This document shows positions 28,921-38,155 of a stretch of 64,000 bases of DNA, one piece after another. Below the pieces are notes generated by a model. That model was not told the origin of the DNA, searched no databases, and worked only from the letters and a program-made list of their open reading frames with translations. The position numbers and the translations under genes are program-made. Each line of letters begins with the position of its first letter. The first letter of the stretch is position 1. Source of the DNA: an uncultured Synechococcales cyanobacterium (GTDB lineage Bacteria; Cyanobacteriota; Cyanobacteriia; CAIUCS01); contig CAIUCS010000114.1 in the NCBI GenBank assembly GCA_903897715.1, positions 1 to 64,000 on the forward strand. The letters are read 5' to 3'.

Positions 28921-29832
28921 GTGATATTAGAAGTGCCCAGTACTTTAGATCAATTAGAAAAGCATTTTTGGTGGTGGGAAGGTCATCAAATTGTGTATTC
29001 GGTAACGGGAAGTGGTATCCCCCTGTTATTGATCCATGGTTTTGGAGCCTGCATCGGTCACTGGCGAAAAAATATTCCAGTGTTGTCCGCAGCAGGTTAT
29101 AAAGTATTTGCCATTGACCTGCTAGGTTTTGGTGATTCTGATAAGGCTCCAGTAGATTACAGTCTGCAGCTTTGGGAACGTTTAATCATTGATTTTTGGC
29201 AAGACCACATTGGCTCTCCTACGGTTTTTGTGGGGAATTCAATTGGGGCACTCCTCAGCCTTATGGTTGTTAGTCGCCATCCCCGGGTATCCTTGGGGGC
29301 AGTGTTAATTAACAGTGCCGGTGGGTTGAGTCACCGTCCCGGTGAATTCAATCCCATAATGAGGTGGGTAATGCAGTGTTTTGCTCAGTTAGTCAAATCC
29401 CCTTTGACAGGACCTCTACTCTTTAATTTTATTCGACAAAGGGGTCGGATTCGTGAGACATTGTTACAGGTATATTGTGACCATGAAGCGGTAACTGATG
29501 AATTGGTGGATATGCTCTATGAACCATCTTGTCATCCTGGAGCCCAGAAGGTATTCGCATCAATTGTCACTGCTCCCCCTGGACCTAGTCCTAATGACTT
29601 GTTGCCCATGATCCATCGCCCGTTGTTAGTGCTATGGGGTGACTCTGACCCATGGACTCCCATTACTAGTAGCAATATTTATCAGGAATATGCCCAAGCC
29701 AAGGCAATTCAATTTATTCCCATCCCTAATGCCGGTCATTGCCCCCATGATGAATGTCCCCAGATTGTAAATCAATTGATCTTGGACTGGTTGCCAACAT
29801 TAACTCAGCTTGAACCATCCACTATCTCATAG
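28921..29832 (+). CDS. Alpha/beta-fold hydrolase
   Basis: A 303-residue hydrolase with a GTG start. The nucleophile elbow GNSIGA places Ser107; the acid is probably Asp in LWGDSDPWTP, and the base is His in NAGHCPHDE, completing a catalytic triad. LLIHGFGACIGHW forms the oxyanion region. Such cyanobacterial proteins may act on esters, including chlorophyll- or lipid-related ones, but no substrate can be read from the sequence. It stands alone in orientation with the hypothetical and hisA genes downstream. Confidence 0.87.
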   Translation: MILEVPSTLDQLEKHFWWWEGHQIVYSVTGSGIPLLLIHGFGACIGHWRKNIPVLSAAGYKVFAIDLLGFGDSDKAPVDYSLQLWERLIIDFWQDHIGSPTVFVGNSIGALLSLMVVSRHPRVSLGAVLINSAGGLSHRPGEFNPIMRWVMQCFAQLVKSPLTGPLLFNFIRQRGRIRETLLQVYCDHEAVTDELVDMLYEPSCHPGAQKVFASIVTAPPGPSPNDLLPMIHRPLLVLWGDSDPWTPITSSNIYQEYAQAKAIQFIPIPNAGHCPHDECPQIVNQLILDWLPTLTQLEPSTIS

Positions 29833-30034
29833 GGTGTTAAAGCCAATGACGGTATACAATACGATGGGTATCGGTTCATTCCCCCCTAGGGGAGGAGCCA
29901 GCGGGCTGAGCCACCAACCCATTTACTGGAGGAGTGTCAATAGTGACTACCATAGACTAGAATTTAACCTGTCCGCTGTTGATACCATTGACATACCCTT
30001 AACCTGAATCATAAAACCCCAACCGAGTCAACCA

Positions 30035-30412
30035 ATGAACCCCGAAACACTACCCCAACTTGCCCAAAAAGGTGTGCGCGTTGCTTTAGGAGCAACTTCT
30101 TCCCTCATTGAAAGTCTTCAGGATTCCCAAAAACGGGATGAAAACTTTACCAAACTGTTTCAAAATCCCACTGAATTTACAGAGGAATTGGCAGTGAAGG
30201 GTGAATTAACGGAACAAGAGGCTCGTAATTTTGTGGATCATATCTTGGCTCAATCTGGTCTTGTTCAAGGATCCCAGCCAACGACAGTAAATGCCACCGC
30301 CACTCCCGTTGCTGACACGGATACACAGTCGGATTTACAAGAATTAACTGCACAGTTGGCAGCCCTCAGAAAAGAATTAGAACAATTACAAAATCATCAG
30401 TCTGATGGCTGA
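30035..30412 (+). CDS. Small phasin-like conserved protein
   Basis: A 125-residue soluble protein. Residues 1-75 are helical (LPQLAQKGVRVALGATSSLIES), a Thr/Ala-rich linker follows at about 80-100, and the last 25 residues form a heptad-like coiled coil (LQELTAQLAALRKELEQLQNH). This resembles cyanobacterial proteins loosely annotated as phasin-like, which could bind granules or act as adaptors. It is 18 bp before hisA and may be co-transcribed. Function unknown. Confidence 0.65.
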   Translation: MNPETLPQLAQKGVRVALGATSSLIESLQDSQKRDENFTKLFQNPTEFTEELAVKGELTEQEARNFVDHILAQSGLVQGSQPTTVNATATPVADTDTQSDLQELTAQLAALRKELEQLQNHQSDG

Positions 30413-30430
30413 CCCTCTAATTTCATCATT

Positions 30431-31219
30431 ATGGATATTATTCCCGCAATTGATTTACTGAATGGTAGTTGTGTCCGGCTCTATCAGGGAAATTATGAAC
30501 AGGTGGAAACCTTTAGTTGTGATCCTGTGATAGTTGCCCAACGATGGGTACATGAAGGTGCTCAACGTTTACACATCGTTGATTTGGATGGTGCTAAGGC
30601 TGGATACCCAGTTAATTTATCTGTCATTGGATCCATTGTAAAGACACTAAAGTCCCAATCTGGGTCAGTTGAAATTCAAGTGGGGGGCGGTTTACGCGAT
30701 CGCGCTTCCGTTGCCGCCCTCTTTGATCTAGGGGTGCATCAGGTAATTATTGGGACTGCCGCTGTAGAAAACCCAGATTTTGTCCGTCAGCTATGTGGGG
30801 AATTTCCAGGAAAAATTTTAGTTGGAATTGATGCCCGTGACGGGAAGGTAGCAACTCGAGGATGGGTGAAAACATCTGCTGTTTTCGCCTCTGATTTAGC
30901 TGAAGCAATGGCACAAATAGGGGTGTCAGGTATTATTTATACCGATATTCAACGGGATGGCACCTTGGAGGGGGTTAATCAGGATGCCCTTAGAAAACTG
31001 GTTCACGTCCTATCAATCCCTGTCATTGCCTCTGGAGGAGTGGGTTCCACCAGTGATCTCCTAAGCCTTTTAACGTTGGAACCCTTAGGGGTTACCGGAG
31101 TGATAGTAGGACGAGCCCTATACACTGGTGATGTAATCTTTCAAGAAGCATTACGAGCCATTGGATCAGGGCGTTGGCAGGATGTCCCCCCAGAGATGGT
31201 ATCTTCTTCATTTGCTTAA
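30431..31219 (+). CDS. hisA: ProFAR isomerase, histidine synthesis step 4
   Basis: A 262-residue (beta-alpha)8 barrel enzyme that isomerises ProFAR to PRFAR. Catalytic Asp8 in [15 protein letters not shown] and the second Asp in [12 protein letters not shown] are present; phosphate-binding loops are VQVGGGLR-like and IASGGVGS. It follows the phasin-like gene closely. Another histidine gene, hisZ, is 270 bp away on the opposite strand. Confidence 0.96.
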   Translation: MDIIPAIDLLNGSCVRLYQGNYEQVETFSCDPVIVAQRWVHEGAQRLHIVDLDGAKAGYPVNLSVIGSIVKTLKSQSGSVEIQVGGGLRDRASVAALFDLGVHQVIIGTAAVENPDFVRQLCGEFPGKILVGIDARDGKVATRGWVKTSAVFASDLAEAMAQIGVSGIIYTDIQRDGTLEGVNQDALRKLVHVLSIPVIASGGVGSTSDLLSLLTLEPLGVTGVIVGRALYTGDVIFQEALRAIGSGRWQDVPPEMVSSSFA

Positions 31220-31345
31220 TTAAACAACAGGTTCCCTACTTGGGGAAGATATTGGGTGTCCTCTCCATAATTTAAGGGGATTTATGGAAATTCCTATCAA
31301 ACTCAGTATGATTAAACTATAACCTTAGAAACTGATGGGTGAAAA

Positions 31346-31486
31346 ATGGAGTTTTCAAAGATTGTTGCTATCACCACAGGCGGAATTTCTGTATTTTTAG
31401 CATTTCTATATTTAATGTTGGTGCAATTCTTAGATTCCCGGGGAGAAATGATTCCGGCGCCCATTGGTTTATGGTGGATAAATTAA
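31346..31486 (+). CDS. 46-residue membrane peptide
   Basis: A very short frame, MEFSKIVAITTGGISVFLAF then LYLMLVQFLDSRGEMIPAPIGLWWIN. It has one hydrophobic helix at about 6-29 and a polar tail. The tail SRGEMIPAP reads as a conserved motif and not random translation; a TATAAT-like stretch (TAAACTATAA) lies upstream. It ends 4 bp before the hisZ stop. It may be a conserved small cyanobacterial membrane protein of unknown role. Confidence 0.55.
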   Translation: MEFSKIVAITTGGISVFLAFLYLMLVQFLDSRGEMIPAPIGLWWIN

Positions 31487-31489
31487 TTC

Positions 31490-32764
31490 CTATCTATCGT
31501 TGATAATCTCCACGAATGGCTGGCTGCGATTCTCAAGGGTACCTGACGGTCCATCTTCCACCCAAGCAATGCGTTTTATGTTACGTCGGTGGGCATAGTC
31601 CCGCACTGAAGCAGGTTCAAGATCTTCCTCCAAATAAACCTCCACCCTCAGTGGATGAGGGTTCTTCCTTAAGTCCTGGGCATAGGCGAAAGCCGCACTT
31701 CGGGACTGGTTGGTGGTAGGAACTACCAACCAGTCAATGGGAGGGATTTCCTGGGGGAGTTGATTTAGTTTTAGTAAAGCCTGTTGTAACTCTTCCACAT
31801 TTAAACAAAATCCAATCCCTGAACAGTCTTTACCTTGGGGATGATAATGCCCTAATAGCTGGTCATACCGCCCCCCCTGTCCTAATATCCGTTGACCTGT
31901 TTCAATATCACTGATCACCTCAAAAACAATACCTGTATAGTAATCAAAGGTCTGAATTAAGCTAAGGTCTAGAATTAAGGTGGTCGTAGGAGAGGAAACC
32001 GTCTCATATTGGAGGAGGGTCGTATTTTCTGTGAATAGTTCAGCTAAAGCTTTTAAGCGGTTAACCAATCTCCGTTGGTTTGGATTTAAGTCCAGTCCAT
32101 TTAACGTTTGAATAACCTTCGTTGGCTCCCCCCGCAGGTCTAACAGTATTAAGGCTCTTTTTCTTAATTCCTCAGCCATGGGCATTGTTTCTAAGCATAC
32201 CCGATCTAAATGGGCGATCGCCCGACGCACCCCATTTCTCAAATTATCAGGAAAGGGCATGAGCAAGGATCGGGTTAGTTCAGCTTCTCCTAACACGATG
32301 CACCAATGACGTAAACCCAGCGTGCTTAAACAGTCCAACAACACCAAGAGAATTTCGCTATCTGCCGACAGACCATTCCCTCCTAAAAGTTCTACCCCTG
32401 CTTGGAATAATTCCTGACTACCGTTAATGCCCTCCCCCCTCAAACGCCGAAACACATTGGCAATATAGTAGAGTCGTTGAGGAAGGGGAGCACCTGCCAT
32501 GCGAGTGACTGCGGTACGAGCGATGGAAGCAGTCAACTCAGGACGTAGTCCTAAAGCTTCTCCTTCAGTTTGAATTTGTAATACTGATTCAGGGCGTACT
32601 GCCCCTCCTGCCCTAAGGGTATCCAATCGTTCAAGAGTTGATGTAATTATGCGCTGATAACCCCAGCGATGGAAGACCATTTGTACTCGATCTTCCATCC
32701 AGCCTTTTTGAGCCACTTCCAGAGGTAATAAATCTTTCGTTCCTATGGGGGGTTGATATACCAT
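31490..32764 (-). CDS. hisZ: ATP phosphoribosyltransferase regulatory subunit
   Basis: A 424-residue paralogue of histidyl-tRNA synthetase without tRNA-charging activity. It joins short-form HisG to make the first enzyme of histidine synthesis and to mediate feedback inhibition. It starts MVYQPPIGTKDLLPLEVAQK and keeps the class II fold (GLRPELTASIARTAV, DYYTGIVFEV, LGQGGRYDQLLG), but diverges from HisS in the C-terminal part. I chose ATG 32764; an upstream ATG would start in a repeat-proximal region and add 20 atypical residues. Confidence 0.92.
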   Translation of the reverse strand: MVYQPPIGTKDLLPLEVAQKGWMEDRVQMVFHRWGYQRIITSTLERLDTLRAGGAVRPESVLQIQTEGEALGLRPELTASIARTAVTRMAGAPLPQRLYYIANVFRRLRGEGINGSQELFQAGVELLGGNGLSADSEILLVLLDCLSTLGLRHWCIVLGEAELTRSLLMPFPDNLRNGVRRAIAHLDRVCLETMPMAEELRKRALILLDLRGEPTKVIQTLNGLDLNPNQRRLVNRLKALAELFTENTTLLQYETVSSPTTTLILDLSLIQTFDYYTGIVFEVISDIETGQRILGQGGRYDQLLGHYHPQGKDCSGIGFCLNVEELQQALLKLNQLPQEIPPIDWLVVPTTNQSRSAAFAYAQDLRKNPHPLRVEVYLEEDLEPASVRDYAHRRNIKRIAWVEDGPSGTLENRSQPFVEIINDR

Positions 32765-32822
32765 GCTGCTTTCATGTAATTGGACATTCAGTCTGTGGAG
32801 ACTTAGGGTTAAGGTTAAAAAC

Positions 32823-32959
32823 ATATTCTAATTTTGCACGTTTGCCTTCATCCCCTAACCTCGTCTCCCAAAAAGGGAGAAGAGGAACCGGATTCAAAAT
32901 CCCTCTCCCTTTCTGGGAGAGGGATTTAGGGTGAGGGCTGCAAAATTGGGATGCACCCT
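32823..32959. repeat. Palindromic MITE-like repeat, copy B
   Basis: This has the same architecture as the repeat at 28661-28791. The outer ends are TAATTTTGCA at about 32829 and TGCAAAATTGGGATGCACC at 32939-32957. The core has CTTCATCCCCTAACC, CGTCTCCC/GGGAGA and CCCTCTCCC/GGGAGAGGG hairpins. It fills the space between hisZ and the DUF3181 gene and touches the latter's stop codon. Confidence 0.7.
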
Positions 32960-33273
32960 TAGAAGCGATTATTTTTTTGAAACTCTTCAAGGATGTTCAT
33001 TAAATCAACTTGACAATGGATGGGCAGTAACTCCAACAATGGGAGTTCATGTCGCCCTCCTCCCAATTGAATTGGAATTGAACGTAAAACCTCCAATACA
33101 TTGGATTCATTCCACGATCCGTCCACCATTAATGGATATAGACGTTCAGCTAAGATAGTGTGTAAACGGGCGTTGGATAAATATAAACGCCATTTCGCAA
33201 TATCTAAATAAATCCCATCTCCAATTTCTGCCGCCAGAGACTCTATAAGGCGGGTTGAGTTTAAGTTAGCCAC
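32959..33273 (-). CDS. DUF3181 family protein
   Basis: A 104-residue soluble protein. The start MANLNSTRLIESLAAEIG and the core IYLDIAKWRLYLSNARLHT, AERLYP and IPIQLGGGRHELPLLELLP match my memory of DUF3181, a family limited to cyanobacteria and of unknown function. Its stop codon abuts repeat copy B. It is 35 bp downstream of the two-helix protein gene and probably co-transcribed with it. Confidence 0.82.
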   Translation of the reverse strand: MANLNSTRLIESLAAEIGDGIYLDIAKWRLYLSNARLHTILAERLYPLMVDGSWNESNVLEVLRSIPIQLGGGRHELPLLELLPIHCQVDLMNILEEFQKNNRF

Positions 33274-33308
33274 TAAATACCAACATTATTATGGGAGATT
33301 ATGAATAA

Positions 33309-33662
33309 TTATTTACCTCGGGATGAACCCTTAGAAGATAGGCCTTTGGATACATTTAAGCGGATGTCACTAGCTTTGGTCTGCCCAAAACCCTTACTAG
33401 TTGATGACGGGCTGGAGAAATCTAATGGGGCATAGTTGGCGATGGCAAATACATAAGTTCCATGGATGGAAAGAATGCCCATCCACCCTAGGGTAATCCA
33501 CAAAACCCACTGCCAATCAGCCATTTGTAACTCTCGAACGAACCATAAACCTGAATTCATGGCTGCAAAAAAAGCGACATGGACAACAAAATTAAGCCGA
33601 TCTCCAAGACGACGATAGTCTGGTTCTTTGGGATCGGGTTTATGGGACCAACGGAGGGGCAT
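33309..33662 (-). CDS. 2TM-domain membrane protein
   Basis: A 117-residue protein. A polar N-terminus (RWSHKPDPKEPDYRRLGDRL) precedes two membrane helices at about 23-42 and 52-75, then a Ser/Lys/Gly-rich tail. The layout resembles the 2TM domain (PF13239-like) family of cyanobacteria. It lies between the DUF3769 and DUF3181 genes on the same strand. Function is unknown. Confidence 0.65.
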   Translation of the reverse strand: MPLRWSHKPDPKEPDYRRLGDRLNFVVHVAFFAAMNSGLWFVRELQMADWQWVLWITLGWMGILSIHGTYVFAIANYAPLDFSSPSSTSKGFGQTKASDIRLNVSKGLSSKGSSRGK

Positions 33663-33721
33663 AACTGTCTAAGGATAGATTGATAGGAAAGGATAAGGTA
33701 AAGCCATGATAATTTATTATT

Positions 33722-36526
33722 CTATCGACGGAGTCCATCGTCAACCAATTTTACACCACTGCCTTCAAACAACTCTGAGTTGCCAAACCAGTTAAAGTCA
33801 CTCACCCGAAATGTAAGAGCACCAATTTGTTGAACAGGGTTGTAACGAATCGTAACGCTATAGCTGCGTCGTTGGTATTCCAGGATATAGTCGGGGCTGA
33901 TTTCCTGCATATTTTCCAAATTAATAGATGTCTGAAAACCAATGCGAATAGGACCAAAGACTTGTTGAATAATCCCCGCTGATAACACATAGGGATCAAC
34001 AGCACGGTCAAAGAGAAAGGGAGACTGACCAGTCTGAATGCTACGGGAAAGGCTGACATTAAAGCCAGTAAAATCAAATGCTGATCGAGAGAAATGTCCA
34101 AATTGCCCCTGCAACCCAACCGTACCCCTGAGGGTAAACTGATGATCTCCTTGGCTATAAATACTCCCAGTTCCGGTAACACTACCAAATAATTGCACAT
34201 AGGGAACAACAGGGCGTGGAGAAAACCGTAGCCCTTCCTCAGGAGTTGGGGGTAAAGCAGAGCCCTGCCAAAGAATATAACTACGACTGATGGTGGAACT
34301 ACCTTGATACCGGGTTAATTCAATCCGGTTATTAATCCGACCGGTGGATAATAATTCTGGACGATCCGTATCCGCTTCAATGAGTTGAGCACCAATTTGG
34401 TATGAGACATTAAAGCCATCATTGTTGACCGTGCTAGATGGGTTGAATATGGAGGTATAGCGGAACACATCCATTTTCCATAGATTTGCTCCTGCATTAG
34501 CAGAGAAGTTGTGTTGATAAGGAAATAATACAGTCCGATGCCGAGACCCCAATCCCAATAAATTCTCCATTGGTCTTAATCTGTCAGCATTCCATTGTTG
34601 AGGGAAATTAATGCTGAGGCTATGATGTATTGTATAGATTGGAAGGTTAACACCAACGGTAAATGTTGGAGAAGTTACAATTAACCCAAGGCTACTTTGG
34701 ACATCTTGAAATCCTAAGGAACCATTATAAAGTCGATCACGATAGCTATAATCCAGTGCCAACACATGGTTTCCCACCAACTGTCGGGCTTGTATATTTG
34801 CTCGAAATTGATTTTCAACGTCATCCAGATTAAGACTGGACAAACTAAAGTTTGAATCTATGGACAATTGTGGATTGAAGGAATAGTTAAAACGACTAAC
34901 AACTCCATAAACTGAAGGGTCAGCAATATCAAAATTACGCTCCGCGATCGCCCGTTGGATGAAAAATTGAGGCGTTAAACTAAATCGCCCATTTTCACCA
35001 ACCCGGAATGGATCCAGTGCCCATTCCACATAAAAACCACCCCGATCCCGTTCATCTATTCCAATACCAAGGGGGATGGGATTTCGTCTTTCCCGGTCAA
35101 GTAATAGTCGGGCACGGGGTAAGGGTATGACTTGGTTTTGGTCAAATACAATTTTGGGGGCAAATGCTGTTAATTCGTCTTGGGTTCGACTGAATCTTAC
35201 CAACTTAGCCCGGTCCGAGCGTAATTCAAATTCTGGGGGAGAAAACGGATCATTGGTTACCCTCACATTCATAGCATCCCAACCATCGGCATTAAAATCA
35301 ACCTGTTCAGCTTCGTACCTAAGCCGATTAATCCCCCCGCCATCGCCGCTAGTATCAGCATAATTGCTGCCCAGCCCTGCGGTAAAGCTCAAGTCTCCCG
35401 AACTGGTAATCGCTTGAGGTCGTGTAGAGGCTTGATTCGTTGGAGTCGTAGTAGTGCCAGGCTTGGAACTAGAGTCAACAACCAACGAACTTGACCCAGC
35501 GAATGGTTGATTCCTGGTTAAGCGGCTACTCAATGCTAAATCAGGGAAGACACCAGTTTGACTACCCCTAGGTTGATTGGAACTAAAATCCGAGTTAGCA
35601 GTTTGCAGGTTAATGGAACCCCGACCGTTTAAAACCCGACCACGGTCTTGCAAGTAGTTATACTCAAGGCGTTTTCCTTGTAAAATCTGATCCTGTCGAG
35701 TCAGGGTAACTTTTCCAGTGGCTACAGCTAATTGCTCATTAAAATTGATCTGCAGGTAATCACTCACTAAAACTGAGTCACCAAACTTCATAGTTACTGC
35801 ACCTGCAGCAGTAACCACTTGTCGTTCAGCATCATAGTCTTGCCGGTCAGCAATGAGTTCAATGACTCGTTGTGGAGTGGGTGTAATAGTGTTTGAAGGG
35901 GAAGAGGGTGAAACGTCTAAATCAGGATTAGATTGAACGGGAAGTTGGGTAGGAATGGTTGGGGAACCAGAGAGTCCGGCAGGATTGACAGAATGGTTTA
36001 GGGTTGGAGAGAGGGGAGTATTAACCAGATGGGATGGTGCTACGAACCCTTCTTTAGGGTTGACAAAGTGGGAAGGGGGATTAGAACCATTGACCGCAAT
36101 GGGCTCACTGTTACTTGAAATAGTAAACTGACCCGGCAGCAACACTGAACTAGAAGGCGTGTTGGATGCAAGTGATGAAACAGGCTTTATGGAAACCTTA
36201 GACGGTTTAATTTTATTAAAACTTGCTCCAACAGAATGGGCAGAGAATTCAGGTTTTGGTTCTTGGGATAGGGTGATGGGATTACTATTCCAGTGGCACT
36301 TTAGGGAAGAATTAACTGGTTTGGTGGACTTAGGAGATGTTGTGACATCAGTTAAAACTTCACCCTTACCAATTGTTTGACTTGATTTGGTGAACCGAAT
36401 CGGTCGGGGGGAACCCTGCCAAACAGTGATTGGGCGATCGTTTTTACTAAGAGTACATTCAACCGTTTCAGTTGGCAAAGCTGAAATAGGAGGAGGGGGG
36501 GCAGGTGATGGAATTGGTAATGGCAT
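33722..36526 (-). CDS. DUF3769 LptD-like outer-membrane protein
   Basis: A large 934-residue protein. The first 230 residues are Ser/Pro-rich and low in complexity. Residues about 235-305 form an OstA/LptA-like beta domain (IELIADRQDYDAERQVVTAAG, then VTLTRQDQILQGKRLEYNY). The C-terminal 500 residues (DUF3769) have alternating beta-strand patterning, as in a barrel (FSLTPQFFIQRAIAERNF, LALDYSYRDRLYNG). This is the cyanobacterial equivalent of LptD, thought to insert lipopolysaccharide into the outer membrane. There is no classical signal peptide at the chosen ATG, so the real start may be elsewhere. Confidence 0.82.
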   Translation of the reverse strand: MPLPIPSPAPPPPISALPTETVECTLSKNDRPITVWQGSPRPIRFTKSSQTIGKGEVLTDVTTSPKSTKPVNSSLKCHWNSNPITLSQEPKPEFSAHSVGASFNKIKPSKVSIKPVSSLASNTPSSSVLLPGQFTISSNSEPIAVNGSNPPSHFVNPKEGFVAPSHLVNTPLSPTLNHSVNPAGLSGSPTIPTQLPVQSNPDLDVSPSSPSNTITPTPQRVIELIADRQDYDAERQVVTAAGAVTMKFGDSVLVSDYLQINFNEQLAVATGKVTLTRQDQILQGKRLEYNYLQDRGRVLNGRGSINLQTANSDFSSNQPRGSQTGVFPDLALSSRLTRNQPFAGSSSLVVDSSSKPGTTTTPTNQASTRPQAITSSGDLSFTAGLGSNYADTSGDGGGINRLRYEAEQVDFNADGWDAMNVRVTNDPFSPPEFELRSDRAKLVRFSRTQDELTAFAPKIVFDQNQVIPLPRARLLLDRERRNPIPLGIGIDERDRGGFYVEWALDPFRVGENGRFSLTPQFFIQRAIAERNFDIADPSVYGVVSRFNYSFNPQLSIDSNFSLSSLNLDDVENQFRANIQARQLVGNHVLALDYSYRDRLYNGSLGFQDVQSSLGLIVTSPTFTVGVNLPIYTIHHSLSINFPQQWNADRLRPMENLLGLGSRHRTVLFPYQHNFSANAGANLWKMDVFRYTSIFNPSSTVNNDGFNVSYQIGAQLIEADTDRPELLSTGRINNRIELTRYQGSSTISRSYILWQGSALPPTPEEGLRFSPRPVVPYVQLFGSVTGTGSIYSQGDHQFTLRGTVGLQGQFGHFSRSAFDFTGFNVSLSRSIQTGQSPFLFDRAVDPYVLSAGIIQQVFGPIRIGFQTSINLENMQEISPDYILEYQRRSYSVTIRYNPVQQIGALTFRVSDFNWFGNSELFEGSGVKLVDDGLRR

Positions 36527-36908
36527 AATTCTAAATAACTAGCAAAAGTAGGGCAATTTGCCCATAACTGTCTTAGCAGTATGCCAGATATCCCATTTAT
36601 TTTCTACTGAAATGATTAGTAACAATAAAATGATCAGGGAATAACGTGCAATTACAACTTATTCATGACATCCATCCAGAAATCACGAACCTTAGATCCA
36701 TAGCCATAAGCCCCAATTGAATACAATCGGGTTTTTGGAATTGAACTGTACTTAGTATTAATTTACCAGTTAAGTAATGAATACTAGAGTATTCACTGAT
36801 TCAGTGTTGTGTTCAGCTAGGTGGATAAGACATTAATCTAACTATCTGAACTTGCTCACCCGTCAATGAATAAGTTATAACTACACTGTAACAGTTGGAA
36901 AATCCTAA
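36527..36908. other. Gap between psbI and the DUF3769 gene
   Basis: 382 bp, A/T-rich. The only clear structure is TGAATACT/AGTATTCA, an 8-bp hairpin at 36778-36795 with a 2-base loop, which might end psbI transcription although no T-run follows. No reading frame is convincing. Confidence 0.4.
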
Positions 36909-37025
36909 TTATTCTGAATCCCTTCCTTTTGGATTTCGAGCCGGATCATTGGATAGGAATCCAAAAATGAATAAGGACACAAAAAAAGTTACCACCAAGT
37001 AAACTGCAATTTTAAGGGTTTCCAT
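36909..37025 (-). CDS. psbI: Photosystem II reaction-centre protein I
   Basis: A 38-residue single-helix subunit next to D1 and CP43. It reads [19 protein letters not shown] then [19 protein letters not shown], matching PsbI in the METLKI start, the FFVxLFxFGFLS helix and the DPARNP tail. Monocistronic, on the minus strand; found by reading the gap. Confidence 0.94.
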   Translation of the reverse strand: METLKIAVYLVVTFFVSLFIFGFLSNDPARNPKGRDSE

Positions 37026-37283
37026 TACTTAATTACCTTTCAACCAAAATGAACTAGATAAAGCCTAGAAAAAAGATATTCCACCTTAATATAATAGAAC
37101 ATCTTGTTTCCTTTCTGGAGATAAAGATACTAAGGCACCAGGGCAAACGCACCCAAAACCTAATATATCAACAAGAGCCAATTTCCAGTGACTTATTGCA
37201 AAAATTCTCATTAGTTAAGGCTTATTGAGCATAAAAATCTTCTAACCTAGTGTTTTTAATAGTGAGGTACACCAAATAATGCG

Positions 37284-38069
37284 TTAAGAAACGTGTGCGG
37301 TTGCCCTGACTAAGGTACCTTCTCGAAAGACTACCAACTCACCAGGAAGGATTGCTGTCCACATTTCGTTATCTGTTAATGGAGAAGTGGCTATGATTGC
37401 GACCCGGTCATGGGGAGAGGTAAGGGAACTAAAATCAATGGTTAGGTCTTCATCAATTAAATGGGCAGAGGTAAATGGGGATTGTCGGATTAGATAGTAA
37501 AGACGGGTTGAACAGGACGCAAAAAAATACTGACCATCAGAGAGAAGATAATTGAAAATACCATGGTTGGCGATTGTTTGGGTAATCTGGAGCAAGGTTG
37601 AATAAAGAACATCAATGGGGGGTTGAGTATTGGGGAAGGCAGCTCTTAGTTGATTAAGGATATGACAAAAAGCCCGCTCACTATCCGTTTGACCAACAGG
37701 ACGATAAAAACCAGTTTTATCATCTACCAGGGTAGGCAGATCCCCATTGTGAGCAAATACCCAATAATGTCCCCACAGTTCCCGCTGGAAAGGATGACAA
37801 TTTTCCAGCCCGACTGGACCGATGGTAGCCTTACGAATGTGAGCAATCACATTCATTGACCGAATTGGATATTGACGAATGAATTGAGCAATGGCAGAAC
37901 TTACCGATGGCTGATCATCGAGAAATATCCGGCAGCCTAATCCCTCAAAAAATGCAATCCCCCAACCATCCTTGTGGATATCAGTTTTGCCACCCCTAGC
38001 GCAAAATCCTTCAAACGAAAAGCAAATATCAGTAGGTACATTACAATTCATTCCAAGTAATTGACACAT
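37284..38069 (-). CDS. Class II glutamine amidotransferase
   Basis: A 261-residue N-terminal nucleophile amidohydrolase. After removal of Met1, Cys2 (MCQLLGMN) would be the nucleophile. Supporting motifs are KDGWGIAFFEG, the glutamine-binding RKATIG and the oxyanion HNGDLP. It is a stand-alone YafJ/EgtC-like protein with no synthase domain; the ammonia acceptor is unknown. It is divergent from the Eis-like gene, with an 86-bp shared promoter region. Confidence 0.88.
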   Translation of the reverse strand: MCQLLGMNCNVPTDICFSFEGFCARGGKTDIHKDGWGIAFFEGLGCRIFLDDQPSVSSAIAQFIRQYPIRSMNVIAHIRKATIGPVGLENCHPFQRELWGHYWVFAHNGDLPTLVDDKTGFYRPVGQTDSERAFCHILNQLRAAFPNTQPPIDVLYSTLLQITQTIANHGIFNYLLSDGQYFFASCSTRLYYLIRQSPFTSAHLIDEDLTIDFSSLTSPHDRVAIIATSPLTDNEMWTAILPGELVVFREGTLVRATAHVS

Positions 38070-38155
38070 AGTGGTTTTGAGGATTTTTGTTTTTTTGCAT
38101 CAACTTGATTGATTTTAGTAAATCATGGTTAAAATAACACAATTCACACTGATCT

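Noticed and set aside
29833-30034. G/C-rich structured stretch (CCCCCCTAGGGGAGG) considered as a riboswitch
   Set aside because: I could not match it to any known riboswitch consensus, and the downstream gene gives no metabolite hint.
31700-31735. Inverted repeat CTGGTTGGTGGTAG/CTACCAACCAG
   Set aside because: It lies inside the hisZ coding sequence and is explained by codon choice; no evidence of a regulatory role.
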